A stretch of DNA of 64,000 bases from Colletes latitarsis (lineage: Eukaryota > Arthropoda > Insecta > Hymenoptera > Colletidae): assembly GCF_051014445.1 (NCBI RefSeq), contig NW_027488366.1, positions 25,810,001 to 25,874,000 of the forward strand, written 5' to 3'. The notes beneath the pieces are model-generated. The model worked only from the letters and a program-made list of their open reading frames with translations. It was not told the origin of the DNA and searched no databases. Positions 9,673 through 22,679 of the stretch are shown piece by piece. The position numbers were made by a program, and so were the translations under genes. How positions within the stretch are numbered: position 1 is the first letter of the stretch; the number at the start of each line of letters is the position of its first letter.

Positions 9673-10632
9673 ACTGTTTCAGTGTGGTACCACATTACTA
9701 CGTGATCCAAACCAGAAAAAACCCAGGATCAGTTCAACAAGTATAAGAAGAATGCGAAAGTATGAGTCTGATGAGTGAAAATCCCAGGGCTAACCTAGAC
9801 CTAACATGCGTTATCCTCTAAAATATTGATCGAAACCTGGTTTAATCGACTGTCTCAGTTTGGTACCACATTACTATGTGATCCAAACCAGAAAATAACC
9901 CAGGATCTGTTCAACGAGTATGTGAAGTGTGCGAAACTATGAGTCTGATGAGGGCTAATCCCAGACCTATCCCAGACCTAACTTGCGTTATCCTCTAAAA
10001 TATTGATCGAAACCAGGTTTAACCGACTGTTTCAGTGTGGAACCACATTACTACGTGATCCATACCAGAAAAAACCCAGGATCAGTTCAACAAGTATGTG
10101 AAGAATGCGAAAGTATGAGTCTGATGAGTGAAAATCCCAGACCTGACCTAGACCTAACATGCGTTGTCCTCAAAAATATTGATCGAAACCTGGTTTAGTC
10201 GACTGTTTGAGTGTAGTATCCCACTACTACGTGACCCAAACCAGAAAAAACCCGGGATCTGTTCAACAAGTATGTGAAAAACGCGAAAGTATGACCCTGA
10301 TGAGGGCAAATCCCGGACCTATCCCAGACCTTACTTGCGTTATCCTCTAAAATATTGATCAAAACCAGGTTTAATTGAATGTTTCTGTGTGGTACCACAT
10401 TACTACGTGATCCAAACCAGTAAAAACCCAGGATCCGTTCTACAAGTATGTGAGGAATGCGAAAGTATGAGTCTGATGAGTGAAAATCCCAGGCCTAACC
10501 TAGACCTAACATGCGTTATCCTGAAAGATATTGATCGAAACCTGGTTTAATCGACTGTTTCAGTGTGGTACCACATTACTATGTGATCCAAACCAGAAAA
10601 TAACCCAGGATCTGTTCAACGAGTATGTGAAG
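9673..10632 (+). repeat. Second copy of the 7381-8340 block
   Basis: Matches 7381-8340 at +2,292 bp. It carries GGTTTAACCGACTG (10017), TTTAGTCGACTGTTTGAGTG (10194) and ATATTGATCAAAACC (10351). Differences are single bases, for example TATCCCACTAC here against TATCACACTAC. Confidence 0.78.
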
Positions 10633-11760
10633 TGTGCGAAAGTATGAGTCTGATGAGGTCAAATCCCAGACCTATCCCAGACCTAACATGTGTTATCCTC
10701 TAAAATATTTATCAAGACCAGGTTTAATTGATTGTTTCAGTGTGGACCCACATTACTACGTGATCCAAACCAGAAAAAACACAGGATCCGTTGAACAAGT
10801 ATGTGAAGAATGCGAAAGTATGAGTCTGATGAGTGAAAATCCCAGGCCTAACCCAGATCTAAGATGCTTTATCCTCTAAAATATTGAGCGAAACCAGGTT
10901 TAATGGACTGTTTCAGTGTGGTACCACACTACTACGGGATCCAAACCAGAAAAAACCCAGGATCTGTTCAACAAGTACGTGAAAAACGCGACAGTAAGGG
11001 CCGGATGAGGGCAAATCCCAGACCTATCCCAGACCTAACTTGCGTTGTCCTCTAAAATATTGATGGAAACCAGGTTTAATTGACTGTTTCAGTGTTGTAC
11101 TTCATTACTACGTGATGCAATCCAGAAAAGCTCAGGATCTAGCCATCAAGTATGAGAAATATGCGAAAGAATGAGCCTGATGAGAGCAAATCCCAGACCT
11201 ATCCCAGACCTAACTTGCGTTGTCCTCTAAAACATTGATGGAAACCAGGTTTAATTGACTGTTTCAGTGTTGTACTTCATTAATACGTGATGCAATCCAG
11301 AAAAAGCTCAGGATCTAGCCATCAAGTATGAGAAATATGCGAAAGAATGAGCCTGATGAGAGCAAATCCCAGACCTATCCCAGACCTAACATGCGTTATC
11401 CTCAAAAATATTGTTCGAAACCTGGTTTAATCGACTGTTTCAGTGTGGTACCACATTACTATGTGATCCAAACCAGAAAATGACACAGGATCTGTTCAAC
11501 GAGTATGTGAAGAAAGCGAAAGTATGAGTCTGATGAGGGCTAATCCCAGACCTATCCCAGACCTAACTTGCGATATCCTCTAAAATATTGATCGAAACCA
11601 GGTTTAATTGACTGTTTTATTGTGGTACCACACTACTGCGGGATCCAAACCAGAAAAAACCCAGGATCTGTTCAACAAGTATGTGAAAAACGCGAAAGTA
11701 TGAGCCTGATGAGGGCAAATCCCAGACCTATCCCAGACCTAACTTGCGTTGTCCTCTAAA
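10633..11760 (+). repeat. Block related to 23145-24090
   Basis: Matches at +12,511 bp up to about 11160 and at +12,335 bp afterwards, so the 23-24 kb copy lacks one monomer. Shared rare features are AAGTACGTGAAAAACGCGACAG (10973), AAAGCTCAGG, AATATTGTTCGAAACC (11407) and AAATGACACAGG (11477). Variants of this block recur at 39.7-40.3, 42.2-42.8, 50.3-51.2 and 58.6-59.1 kb. Confidence 0.78.
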
Positions 11761-12218
11761 ATATTGATGGAAACCAGGTTTAATTGACTGTTTCAGTGTT
11801 GCACCACATTACTACGTGGTACAATCCAGAAACAGCCCAGGATCTAGCCATGAAGTATGAGAGATATGCGAAAGTATGAGCCTGCTGAGGGCAAATCCTA
11901 GACCTAACCCAAGCCTAACATGCGTTATCCTCTAAAATATTTATCAAGACCAGGTTTAATTGATTGTTTCAGTGTGGTCCTACATTACAACGTGATCCAA
12001 ACCAGAAAAAACCCAGGATCCGTTCAACAAGTATGTGAAGAATGCGAAAGTATGAGTCTGATGAGTGAAAATCCCAGGCCTAACCTAGACCTAACATGCG
12101 TTATCCTCAAAAATATAGATCGAAACCTGGTTTAATCGACTGTTTCAGGGTGGTACCACATTACTATGTGATCCAAACCAGAAAATAACCCAGGATCTGT
12201 TCAACGAGTATGTGAAGT
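11761..12218 (+). repeat. Array segment between blocks
   Basis: Two to three monomers: one of the AGAAACAGCCCAGG/GCCATGAAG class with CCTGCTGAGG (11881), followed by a reference-type monomer ending in CTCAAAAATATAGATCG (12106). No gene or foreign sequence. Confidence 0.7.
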
Positions 12219-13117
12219 GTGCGAAAGTATGAGTCTGATGAGGGCAAATCCCATACCTATCCCAGACCTAACATGCGTTATCCTCTAAAATATTTATCAA
12301 GACCAGGTTTAATTGATTGTTTCACTGTGGACCCACATTACTACGTGATCCAAACCAGAAAAAACCCAGCATCCGTTCAACACGTATGTGAGGAATGCGA
12401 AAGTATGAGTCTGATGAGTGAAAATCCCAGGCCTAACCTAGACCTAACATGCGTTATCCTCAAAAATATAGTTCGAAACCTGGTTTAATCGACTGTTTCA
12501 GGGTGGTACCACATTACTATGTGATCCAAACCAGAAAATAACCCAGGATCTGTTCAACGAGTATGTGAAGTGTGCGAAAGTATGAGTCTGATGAGGGCAA
12601 ATCCCATACCTATCCCAGACCTAACATGCGTTATCCTCTAAAATATTTATCAAGACCAGGTTTAATTGATTGTTTCACTGTGGACCCACATTACTACGTG
12701 ATCCAAACCAGAAAAAACCCAGCATCCGTTCAACAAGTATGTGAAAAACGCGAAAGTATGAGCCTGATTAGGGCAAATCCCAGACCTATCCCAGACCTAA
12801 CTTGCGTTGTCCCCTAAAATATTGATGGAAACCAGGTTTAGTTGATTGTTTCAGTGTGGTCCCACATTATTACGTGATCCAAACCAGAAAAAACCCAGGA
12901 TCTGTTCAACATGTATGAGAAATATGCGAAAGAATGAGCCTGATGAGAGCAAATCCCAGACCTAACCTAGACCTAACATGAATTTTTCTCTAAAATATTG
13001 ATCGAAACCAGGTTTAATCCACTGCTTCAGTGTGGTACCAAATTACTACGTGATCCAAACCAGAAAAAACCCAGGATCAGTTCAACAAGTATGAGAAGAA
13101 TGCGAAAGTATGAGTCT
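12219..13117 (+). repeat. Five-monomer block, copy 2 of 3
   Basis: Matches 8342-9240 and 18213-19110 in order and spacing. It has single-base private differences such as ATATAGTTCG (12466) and CTGATTAGGG (12764). It ends where this copy reads CTCATGAGCG (13117) and the others CTGATGAGTG. Confidence 0.85.
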
Positions 13118-14507
13118 CATGAGCGAAAATCCTAGACCTAACCTAGACCCAACATCCGTTATCCTCTAAGCAATTGATCCAAACCAGCTTTAATGGACTG
13201 TTTCAGTGTGGTACCACACTACTACGTGATACAAACCAGAAAAAACCCAGGATCTGTTCAACAAGTATGTGAAAAACGCGAAAGTATGAGCCTGATGAGG
13301 GCGAATCCCAGACCTATGCCAGACCTAACTTGCGTTATCCTCTAAAATATTGATCGAAACCAGGTTTAATTGACTGTTTCAGCGTGGTACCACATTACTA
13401 CGTGATACAAACCAGAAACAGCCCAGGATCTAGCCATGAAGTATGAGAAATATGCGAAAGTATGAGCCTGCTGGGGGCAAATCCTAGACCTAAGCCAAAC
13501 CTAACATGCGTTATCCTCTAAAATATTTATCAAGACCAGGTTTAATTGATTGTTTCAGTGTGGTACCACATTACTACATGAACCAAACCAGAAAAAACCC
13601 AGGATCCGTTCAACAAGTATGTGAAGAATGCGAAAGTATGAGTCTCATGAGCGAAAATCCTAGACCTAACCTAGACCTAACATCCGTTATCCCCTAAAAT
13701 ATTGATCCAAACCAGGTTTAATGGACAGTTTCAGTGTGGTACCACTTTACTACGTGATCCAAAGCAGAAAAAACCCTCGATCAGGTCAACATGTATGTTA
13801 AAACTGCGAAAGTATGACCCTGATCAGGGCAAATCCCAGGCCTAACCTAGACCTAACATGCGCTGTCCTCTAAAATATTGATGGAAACCAGGTTTAATTG
13901 ACTGTTTCAGTGTTGTACTTCATTACTACGTGATCCAATCCTGAAATAGCCCAGGATCGAGCCCTCAAGTATGAGAAATATGCGAAAGAATGAGCCTGAT
14001 GAGAGAAAATCCCAGGACTATCCTAGACCTAACATGCGTTATCCTCTAAAATATTTATCAAGACCAGGTTTAATTGAATGTTTCAGAGTGGTACCACATT
14101 ATTACATGAACCAAACCAGAAAAAACCTAGGACCCGTTCAACAAGTATGTGAACAATGCGAAAGTATGAGTCTCATGATCGAAAATCCCCGGCCTAACCT
14201 AGACCTAACTTGCGTTATCCTCTAAAATATTGATCGAAACCAGGTTTAATCGACTGTTTCAGTGTGGTACCACATTACTACGTGATCCAAACCAGAAAAA
14301 ACCCAGGATCAGTTCAACAAGTATAAGAAGAATGCGAAAGTATGAGTCTGATGGGTGAAAATCCCAGGGCTAACCTAGACCTAACATGCGTTATCCTCTA
14401 AAATATTGATCCAAACCAGGTTTAATGGACTGTTTCAGTTTGGTACCACATTACTACGTGATCCAAACCGGAAAAAACCCAGGATCAGTTCAACAAGTAT
14501 GTGAAGA
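13118..14507 (+). repeat. Segment with TAAGCAATTGATCC, TACATGAACC and CCCTGATCAGGG monomers
   Basis: About eight monomers. Their order resembles the tail of HOR subunit A and the head of B: TAAGCAATTGATCCAAACCAG (13167), AGCGTGGTACC, TACATGAACCAAACC (13575), then the CCCTGATCAGGG class (13818). Parts also match 19850-20580 at offsets of about 5,817 and 6,345 bp. Confidence 0.72.
13818..13829. other. Second 12-bp palindrome, subfamily-specific
   Basis: CCCTGATCAGGG is perfectly self-complementary. It occurs only in the monomer class that also has AAAGCAGAAAAAACCCTCG and TGTATGTTAAAACTGCG. Other copies lie near 20168, 25095, 35489, 36890, 37596, 43048, 44290, 46754, 49394, 51858, 54498, 56962 and 59254. 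At 47986 and 53090 a T-to-G... change (CTGCTCAGGG) breaks it: the A of the central GATC has become C. Confidence 0.85.
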
Positions 14508-14741
14508 ATGCGAAAGTATGAGTCTGATGGGGGCAAATCCCAGACCTATCCCAGACCTAACATGCGTTATCCTCTAAAATATATATCAAGACCAGGTTTA
14601 ATTGATTGTTTCAGTGTGGACCCACATTACTACGTGATCCAAACCAGAAAAAACCCAGGATCCGTTCAAAAAGTATGTGAAGAATGCGAATGTATGAGTC
14701 TGATGAGTGAAAATCCCAGGCCTAACCTAGACCTAACATGA
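14508..14741 (+). repeat. ATATATATCAAGACC monomer class, first copy
   Basis: Marked by AAAATATATATCAAGACC and GCGAATGTATGAG. The same monomer pair recurs at 20852 (+6,344), 21380, 27367 (+6,515 from 20852), 27895 and 31764, each time after an AACCGGAAAAAACCC monomer. A GCGAATATATGAG derivative is at 59469 and 60470. Confidence 0.8.
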
Positions 14742-14754
14742 GTTATCCTCAAAA

Positions 14755-15649
14755 ATATTGATCGAAACCAGGTTTAATCGACTGTTTCAGTGTGGTACCA
14801 CATTACTACGTGATCCAAACCAGAAAAAACCCAGGATCAGTTCAACAAGTATAAGAAGGATGCGAAAGTATGAGTCTGATGGGTGAAAATCCCAGGGCTA
14901 TCCTAGACCTAACATGAGTTATCCTCAAAAATATTGATCGAAACCAGGTTTAATCGACTGTTTCAGTGTGGTACCACATTACTACGTGATCCAAACCAGA
15001 AAAAACCCAGGATCCGTTCAACAAGTATGTGAAGAATGCGAAAGTATGAGTGTGATGTGTGAAAATCCCAGGCCTAACCTAGACCTAACATGCGTTATCC
15101 TCAAAAATATTGATCGAAACGTGGTTTAATCGACTCTTTCAGTGTGGTGCCACATTACTATGTGATCCAAACCAGAAAATAACCCAGGATCTGTTCAACG
15201 AGTATGTGAAGTGTGCGAAAGTATGAGTCTGATGAGGTCAAATCCCAGACCAATCCCAGACTTAACTTGCGTTATCCTCTAAAATATTGATCGAAACCAG
15301 GTTTAATCGACTGTTTCAGTGTGGTACCACATTACTACGTGATCCAAACCAGAAAAAACCCAGGATCAGTTCAACAAGTATAAGAAGGATGCGAAAGTAT
15401 GAGTCTGATGGGTGAAAATCCCAGGGCTATCCTAGACCTAACATGAGTTATCCTCAAAAATATTGATCGAAACCAGGTTTAATCGACTGTTTCAGTGTGG
15501 TACCACATTACTACGTGATCCAAACCAGAAAAAACCCAGGATCCGTTCAACAAGTATGTGAAGAATGCGAAAGTATGAGTGTGATGTGTGAAAATCCCAG
15601 GCCTAACCTAGACCTAACATGCGTTATCCTCAAAAATATTGATCGAAAC
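14755..15649 (+). repeat. Trimer tandem duplication (529 bp)
   Basis: The stretch 14755-15120 recurs at 15284-15649. Both copies show CAGGGCTATCCTAGACC, ACATGAGTTATCC and GTGATGTGTG (15052 and 15581). The intervening monomer completes a three-monomer unit. The copies diverge at about 15650 (ACGTGGTTT against ACCTGGTTT). Confidence 0.8.
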
Positions 15650-17147
15650 CTGGTTTAATCAACTGTTTCAGTTTGGTACCACATTACTATGTGATCCAAA
15701 CCAGAAAATAACCCAGGATCTGTTCAACGAGTATGTGAAGTGTGCGAAAGTATGAGTCTGATGAGGTCAAATCCCAGACCAATCCCAGACTTAACATGCG
15801 TTATCCTCTAAAATATTTATCAAGACCAGGTTTAATTGATTGTTTCAGTGTGGACCCACACTACTACGTGATCCAAACCAGAAAAAACCCAGCATCCGTT
15901 CAACAAGTATGTGAAGAATGCGAAAGAATGAGTCTGATGAGTGAGAATCCCAGACCAATCCCAGACTTAACTTGCGTTATCCTCTAAAATATTGATCGAA
16001 ACCAGGTTTAATCGACTGTTTCAGTGTGGTACCACACTACTACGTGATACAAACCAGAAAATAACCCAGGATCTGTTCAGCGAGTATGTGAAGTGTGCGA
16101 AAGTATGAGTCTGATGAGGTCAAATCCCAGACCTATCCCAGACCTAACTTGCGTTGTCCTCTAAGATATTGATGGAAACCAGGTTTAATTGACTGTTTCA
16201 GTGTTGTACTTCATTACTACGTGATGCAATCCAGAAAAAGCCCAGGATCTAGCCATCAAGTATCAGAAATATCCGAAAGAACGAGCCTGATGAGAGCAAA
16301 TCCCAGACCTAACCTAGACCTAACATGAATTATTCTCTAAAATATTGATCGCAACCAGGTTTAATCGACAGTTTCAGTGTGGTACCACATTACTATGTGA
16401 TCCAAACCAGAAAATAACCCAGGATCTGTTCAACGAGTATGTGAAGTGTGCGAAAGTATGAGTCTGATGAGGTCAAATCCCAGACCTATCCCAAACCTAA
16501 CTATGCGTTATCCTCTAAAATATTGATCATAACCAGGTTTAATCGACTGTTTCAGTGTGGTACCACATTACTACGTGATCCAAACCAGAAAAAACCCAGG
16601 ATCCGTTCAACAAGTATGTGAAGAATGCGAAAGTATGAGTCTGATGAGTGAAAATACCAGGCCTAACCTAGACCTAACATGCGTTATCCTCAAAAATATT
16701 GATCGAAACCTGGTATAATCGACTGTTTCAGTGTGGTACCACATTACTATGTGATCCAAACCAGAAAATAACCCAGGATCTGTTCAACGAGTATGTGAAG
16801 TGTGCGAACGTATGAGTCTGATGAGGTCAAATCCCAGAACAATCCCAGACTTAACTTGCGTTATCCTCTAAGATATTGATCGAAACCAGGTTTAATCGAC
16901 TGTTTCCGTGTGGTACCACATTACTACGTGATCCAATCCAGAAAAACCCCAAGATCAGTTCAACATGTATGAGAAGAATGCGAAAGTATGAGTCTGATGA
17001 GTGAAAATCCCAGGGCTAACCTAGACCTAACATGCGTTATCCTCTAAACAATTGATCCAAACCAGGTTTAATGGACTGTTTCAGTGTGGTACCACACTAC
17101 TACGTGATACAAACCAGAAAAAACCCAGGATCTGTTCAACAAGTATG
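15502..17147 (+). repeat. 1.65-kb block, copy 2 (pairs with 1-1646)
   Basis: Collinear with the start of the window at -15,501 bp, about seven substitutions over the 1.4 kb from 15742. Differences include GCATCCGTT against GGATCCTTT (15892), TTCAGCG against TTCAACG (16076) and GGTATAATC against GGTTTAATC (16710). It joins directly to sequence matching 2527 onward, skipping about 0.88 kb (five monomers) found in the first copy. Confidence 0.88.
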
Positions 17148-18105
17148 TGAGGAATGCGAAAGTATGAGTCTGATGAGTGAAAATCCCAGGCCTAACCTAG
17201 ACCTAACATGCGTTATCCTCAAAAATATTGATCGAAACCTGGTTTAATCGACTGTTTCAGTTTGGTACCACATTACTATGTGATCCAAACCAGAAAATAA
17301 CCCAGGATCTGTTCAACGAGTATGTGAAAAACGCGAAACTGTGAGCCTGATGAAGGCAAATCTTAGACCTAACCCAGACCTAAGATGCGTTGTCCTCTAA
17401 AATATTTATCCAGACCAGGTTTCATTGAATGTTTCAGTGTGGTACCACTTTACTACGTGATCCAATCCAGAAATAGCCCAGGATCTAGCCATGAAGTATG
17501 AGAAATATGCGAAAGTATGAGCCTGATGAGGGCAAATCCTAGACCTAACCCAGACCTAACATGCGTTATCCTCTAAAATATTTATCAAGACCAGGTTTAA
17601 TTGAATGTTTCAGTGTGGTACCACATTACTATGTGATCCAAACCAGAAAATAACGCAGGATCTGTTCAACGAGTATGTGAAGTGTGCGAAAGTATGAGTC
17701 TGATGAGGGCAAATCCCAGACCTATCCCGGACCTAACATGCGTTATCCTCTATAATATTTACCAAGACCAGGTTTAATTGATTGTTTCAGTGTGGACCCA
17801 CATTACTACGTGAACCAAACCAGAAAAAACCCAGGATCCGTTCAACAAGTATGTGAAAAACGCGAAAGTATGAGCCTGATGAGGGCAAATCCCAGACCTA
17901 TCCCAGACCTAACATGCGTTATCCTCTAAAATATTTATCAAGACCAGGTTTAATTGATTGTTTCAGTGTGGACCCACATTACTACGTGATCCAAACCAGA
18001 AAAAACCCAGGATCCTTTCAACAAGTATGTGAGGAATCCGAAAGTATGAGTCTGATGAGTGAAAATCCCAGGACTGACCTAGACCTAACCTGCGTTATCC
18101 TCAAA
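17128..18105 (+). repeat. Compressed relative of 2508-4015
   Basis: Matches the left region in three steps with whole-monomer shifts. The junction at about 17328-17333 joins GTATGTG of one monomer class to AAAAACGCGAAACTG of another. GGATCCTTTCAACAAG (18011) and GGACTGACCTAG (18071) match 3920 and 3981 at 14,090 bp. Confidence 0.75.
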
Positions 18106-18212
18106 AATATTGTTCGAAACCTGGTTTAATCGACTGTTTCAGTGTGGTAGCACATTACTATGTGATCCAAACCAGAAAATGACACAGGATCTGTTCAACG
18201 AGTATGTGAAGT

Positions 18213-19110
18213 GTGCGAAAGTATGAGTCTGATGAGGGCAAATCCCATACCTATCACAGACCTAACATGCGTTATCCTCTAAAATATTTATCAAGACCAG
18301 GTTTAATTGATTGTTTCACTGTGGACCCACATTACTACGCGATCCAAACCAGAAAAAACCCAGCATCCGTTCAACACGTATGTGAGGAATGCGAAAGTAT
18401 GAGTCTGATGAGTGAAAATCCCAGGCCTAACCTAGACCTAACATGCGTTATCCTCAAAAATATAGATCGAAACCTGGTTTAATCGACTGTTTCAGGGTGG
18501 TACCACATTACTATGTGATCCAAACCAGAAAATAACCCTGGATCTGTTCAACGAGTATGTGAAGTGTGCGAAAGTATGAGTCTGATGAGGGCAAATCCCA
18601 TACCTATCCCAGACCTAACATGCGTTATCCTCTAAAATATTTATCAAGACCAGGTTTAATTGATTGTTTCACTGTGGACCCACATTACTACGTGATCCAA
18701 ACCAGAAAAAGCCCAGCATCCGTTCAACAAGTATGTGAAAAACGCGAAAGTATGAGCCTGATGAGGGCAAATCCCAGACCTATCCCAGACCTAACTTGCG
18801 TTGTCCCCTAAAATATTGATGGAAACCAGGTTTAGTTGATTGTTTCAGTGTGGTCCCACATTATTACGTGATCCAAACCAGAAAAAACCCAGGATCTGTT
18901 CAACATGTATGAGAAATATGCGAAAGAATGAGCCTGATGAGAGCAAATCCCAGACCTAACCTAGACCTAACATGAATTTTTCTCTAAAATATTGATCGAA
19001 ACCAGGTTTAATCCACTGCTTCAGTGTGGTACCAAATTACTACGTGATCCAAACCAGAAAAAACCCAGGATCAGTTCAACAAGTATGAGAAGAATGCGAA
19101 AGTATGAGTC
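18213..19110 (+). repeat. Five-monomer block, copy 3 of 3
   Basis: Same order as 8342-9240 and 12219-13117. Private changes include CTATCACAGACC (18251) and TACGCGATCC (18337). It is preceded by an AATATTGTTCGAAACC monomer with AAATGACACAGG (18107-18190), which elsewhere (11.4 and 23.7 kb) belongs to the other block family. The left junction is therefore mosaic. Confidence 0.83.
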
Positions 19111-19498
19111 TGATGAGTGAAAATCCCAGGGCTAACCTAGACCTACCATGCGTTATCCTCTAAAATATTGTTCGAAACCTGGTTTAATCGTCTGTTTCAG
19201 CGTGGTACCACATTACTACGTGATACAAACCAGAAACAGCCCAGGATCTAGCCATGAAGTATGAGAAATATGCGAAAGTATGAGCCTGATGAGAGAAAAT
19301 CCCAGACCTAATCTAGACCTAACATGAATTATTCTCTAAAATATTGGTCGAAACCAGGTTTAATTGACTGATTCAGTGTGGTCCCACATTACTACGTGAT
19401 CCAAACCAGAAAAAACCCAGGATCCGTTCAACAAGTATGTGAAGAATGTGAAATATGTGTCTGATGAGTGAAAATCCCGGGCCTAACCTAGACCTAAC
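19111..19498 (+). repeat. Array segment before the 19.5-kb block
   Basis: Two to three monomers: ATATTGTTCGAAACC with TCGTCTGTTTCAGCG (19170-19200), then ACATGAATTATTCTC with ATATTGGTCG, GACTGATTCAGTG and AATATGTGTCTG. The last combination is the one found in HOR subunits A and B. Confidence 0.7.
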
Positions 19499-21792
19499 AT
19501 GCGTTATCCTCAAAAATATAGGTCGAAACCTGGTTTAATCGACTGTTTCAGTTTGGTACCACATTACTACGTGATACAAACCAGAAAAAACCCAGGATCT
19601 GTTCAACAAGTATGTGAGAAACGCGAAAGTATGAGCCTGATGAGGGCGAATCCCAGACCTATGCCAGACCTAACTTGCGTTATCCTCTAAAATATTGATC
19701 GAAACCAGGTTTAATTGACTGTTTCAGCGTGGTACCACATTACTACGTGATACAAACCAGAAACAGCCCAGGATCTAGCCATGAAGTATGAGAAATATGC
19801 GAAAGTATGATCCTGCTTGGGGCAAATCCTAGACCTATGCCAAACCTAACATGCGTTCTCCTCTAAAATATTTATCAAGACCAGGTTTAATTGAATGTTT
19901 CAGAGTGGTACCACATTATTACATGAACCAAACCAGAAAAAACCCAGGACCCGTTCAACAAGTATGTGAACAATGCGAAAGTATGAGTCTCATGATCGAA
20001 AATCCCAGACCTAACCTAGACCCAACATGCGTTATCCTCTAAAATATTGATCCAAACCAGGTTTAATGGACTGTTTCAGTGTGGTACCACTTTACTACGT
20101 GATCCAAAGCAGAAAAAACCCTCGATCAGGTCAGCATGTATGTTAAAACTGCGAAAGTATGACCCTGATCAGGGCAAATCCCAGGCCTAACCTAGACCTA
20201 ACATGCGCTGTCCTCTAAAATATTGATGGAAACCAGGTTTAATTGACTGTTTCAGTGTTGTACTTCATTACTACGTGATCCAATCCAGAAAAAGCCCAGG
20301 ATCTAGCCATCAAGTATGAGAAATATGCGAAAGTATGAGCCTGCTGGGGGCAAATCCTAGACCTAAGCCAAACCTAACATGCGTTATCCTCTAAAATATT
20401 TATCAAGACCAGGTTTAATTGATTGATTCAGTGTGGTCCCACATTACTACGTGATCAAAACCAGAAAAAACCCAGGATCCGTTCAACAAGTATGTGAAGA
20501 ATGCGAAATATGAGTCTGATGAGTGAAAATCCCCGGCCTAACCTAGACCTAACTTGCGTTATCCTCTAAAATATTGATCGAAACCAGGTTTAATCGACTG
20601 TTTCAGTGTGGTACCACATTACTACGTGATCCAAACCAGAAAAAACCCAGGATCAGTTCAACAAGTATAAGAAGAATGCGAAAGTATGAGTCTGATGGGT
20701 GAAAATCCCAGGGCTAACCTAGACCTAACATGCGTTATCCTCTAAAATATTGATCCAAACCAGGTTTAATGGACTGTTTCAGTTTGGTACCACATTACTA
20801 CGTGATCCAAACCGGAAAAAACCCAGGATCAGTTCAACAAGTATGTGAAGAATGCGAAAGTATGAGTCTGATGGGGGCAAATCCCAGACCTATCCCAGAC
20901 CTAACATGCGTTATCCTCTAAAATATATATCAAGACCAGGTTTAATTGATTGTTTCAGTGTGGACCCACATTACTACGTGATCCAAACCAGAAAAAACCC
21001 AGGATCCGTTCAAAAAGTATGTGAAGAATGCGAATGTATGAGTCTGATGAGTGAAAATCCCAGGCCTAACCTAGACCTAACATGAGTTATCCTCAAAAAT
21101 ATTGATCGAAACCAGGTTTAATCGACTGTTTCAGTGTGGTACCACATTACTACGTGATCCAAACCAGAAAAAACCCAGGATCAGTTCAACAAGTATAAGA
21201 AGGATGCGAAAGTATGAGTCTGATGGGTGAAAATCCCAGGGCTATCCTAGACCTAACATGCGTTATCCTCTAAAATATTGATCCAAACAAGGTTTAATGG
21301 ACTGTTTCAGTTTGGTACCACATTACGACGTGATCCAAACCGGAAAAAACCCAGGATCAGTTCAACAAGTATGTGAAGAATGCGAAAGTATGAGTCTGAT
21401 GAGGGCAAATCCCAGACCTATCCCAGACCTAACATGCGTTATCCTCTAAAATATATATCAAGACCAGGTTTAATTGATTGTTTCAGTGTGGACCCACATT
21501 ACTACGTGATCCAAACCAGAAAAAACCCAGGATCCGTTCAAAAAGTATGTGAAGAATGCGAATGTATGAGTCTGATGAGTGAAAATCCCAGGCCTAACCT
21601 AGACCTAACATGCGTTATCCTCAAAAATATTGATCGAAACCTGGTTTAATCGACTGTTTCAGTGTGGTACCACATTACTATGTGATCCAAACCAGAAAAT
21701 AACCCAGGATGTGTTCAGCGAGTATGTGAAGTGTGCGAAAGTATGAGTCTGATGAGGGCAAATCCCAGACCTATCCCAGACCTAACACGCGT
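19499..21792 (+). repeat. 2.3-kb block, copy 1 (pairs with 26015-28307)
   Basis: Thirteen monomers that recur at +6,516 bp, then +6,515 bp after a 1-bp loss at the 26.74-kb junction. One internal monomer differs: CCCTGATCAGGG class here (20085-20225), reference type in the second copy. The match ends at about 21795, where this copy has ATTGATCG and the other ATTTATCC. Confidence 0.82.
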
Positions 21793-22679
21793 TATCCTCT
21801 AAAATATTGATCGAAACCAGGTTTAATCGACTGTTTCAGTGTGATACCACATTACTACGTGATCCAAACCAGAAAAAACCCAGGATCAGTTCAACAAGTA
21901 TAAGAAGAATGCGAAAGTATGAGTCTGATGAGTGAAAATCCCAGGGCTAACCTAGACCTAACATGCGTTATCCTCTAAAATATTGATCGAAACCTGGTTT
22001 AATCGACTGTCTCAGTTTGGTACCACATTACTATGTGATCCAAACCAGAAAATAACCCAGGATCTGTTCAACGAGTATGTGAAGTGTGCGAAACTATGAG
22101 TCTGATGAGGGCTAATCCCAGACCTATCCCAGACCTAACTTGCGTTATCCTCTAAAATATTGATCGAAACCAGGTTTAACCGACTGTTTCAGTGTGGAAC
22201 CACATTACTACGTGATCCATACCAGAAAAAACCCAGGATCAGTTCAAAAAGTATGTGAAGAATGCGAAAGTATGAGTCTGATGAGTGAAAATCCCAGGCC
22301 TGACCTAGACCTAACATGCGTTATCCTCAAAAATATTGATCGAAACCTGGTTTAATCGACTGTCTCAGTTTGGTACCACATTACTATGTGATCCAAACCA
22401 GAAAATAACCCAGGATCTGTTCAACGAGTATGTGAAGTGTGCGAAACTATGAGTCTGATGAGGGCTAATCCCAGACCTATCCCAGACCTAACTTGCGTTA
22501 TCCTCTAAGATATTGATCGAAACCAGGTTTAACCGACAGTTTCAGTGTGGAACCACATTACTACGTGATCCATACCAGAAAAAACCCTGGATCAGTTCAA
22601 CAAGTATGTGAAGAATGCGAAAGTATGAGTCTGATGAGTGAAAATCCCAGGCCTGACCTAGACCTAACATGCGCTATCC
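21793..22679 (+). repeat. GGTTTAACCGAC dimers
   Basis: About five monomers alternating a GACTGTCTCAGTTTGG class with a GGTTTAACCGAC/TGTGGAACC class (22173 and 22526). The dimer is duplicated at ~352 bp: GCGAAACTATGAG at 22087 and 22441. The same dimer occurs at 7.55-7.9, 9.83-10.2 and 33.6-33.9 kb. Confidence 0.75.
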
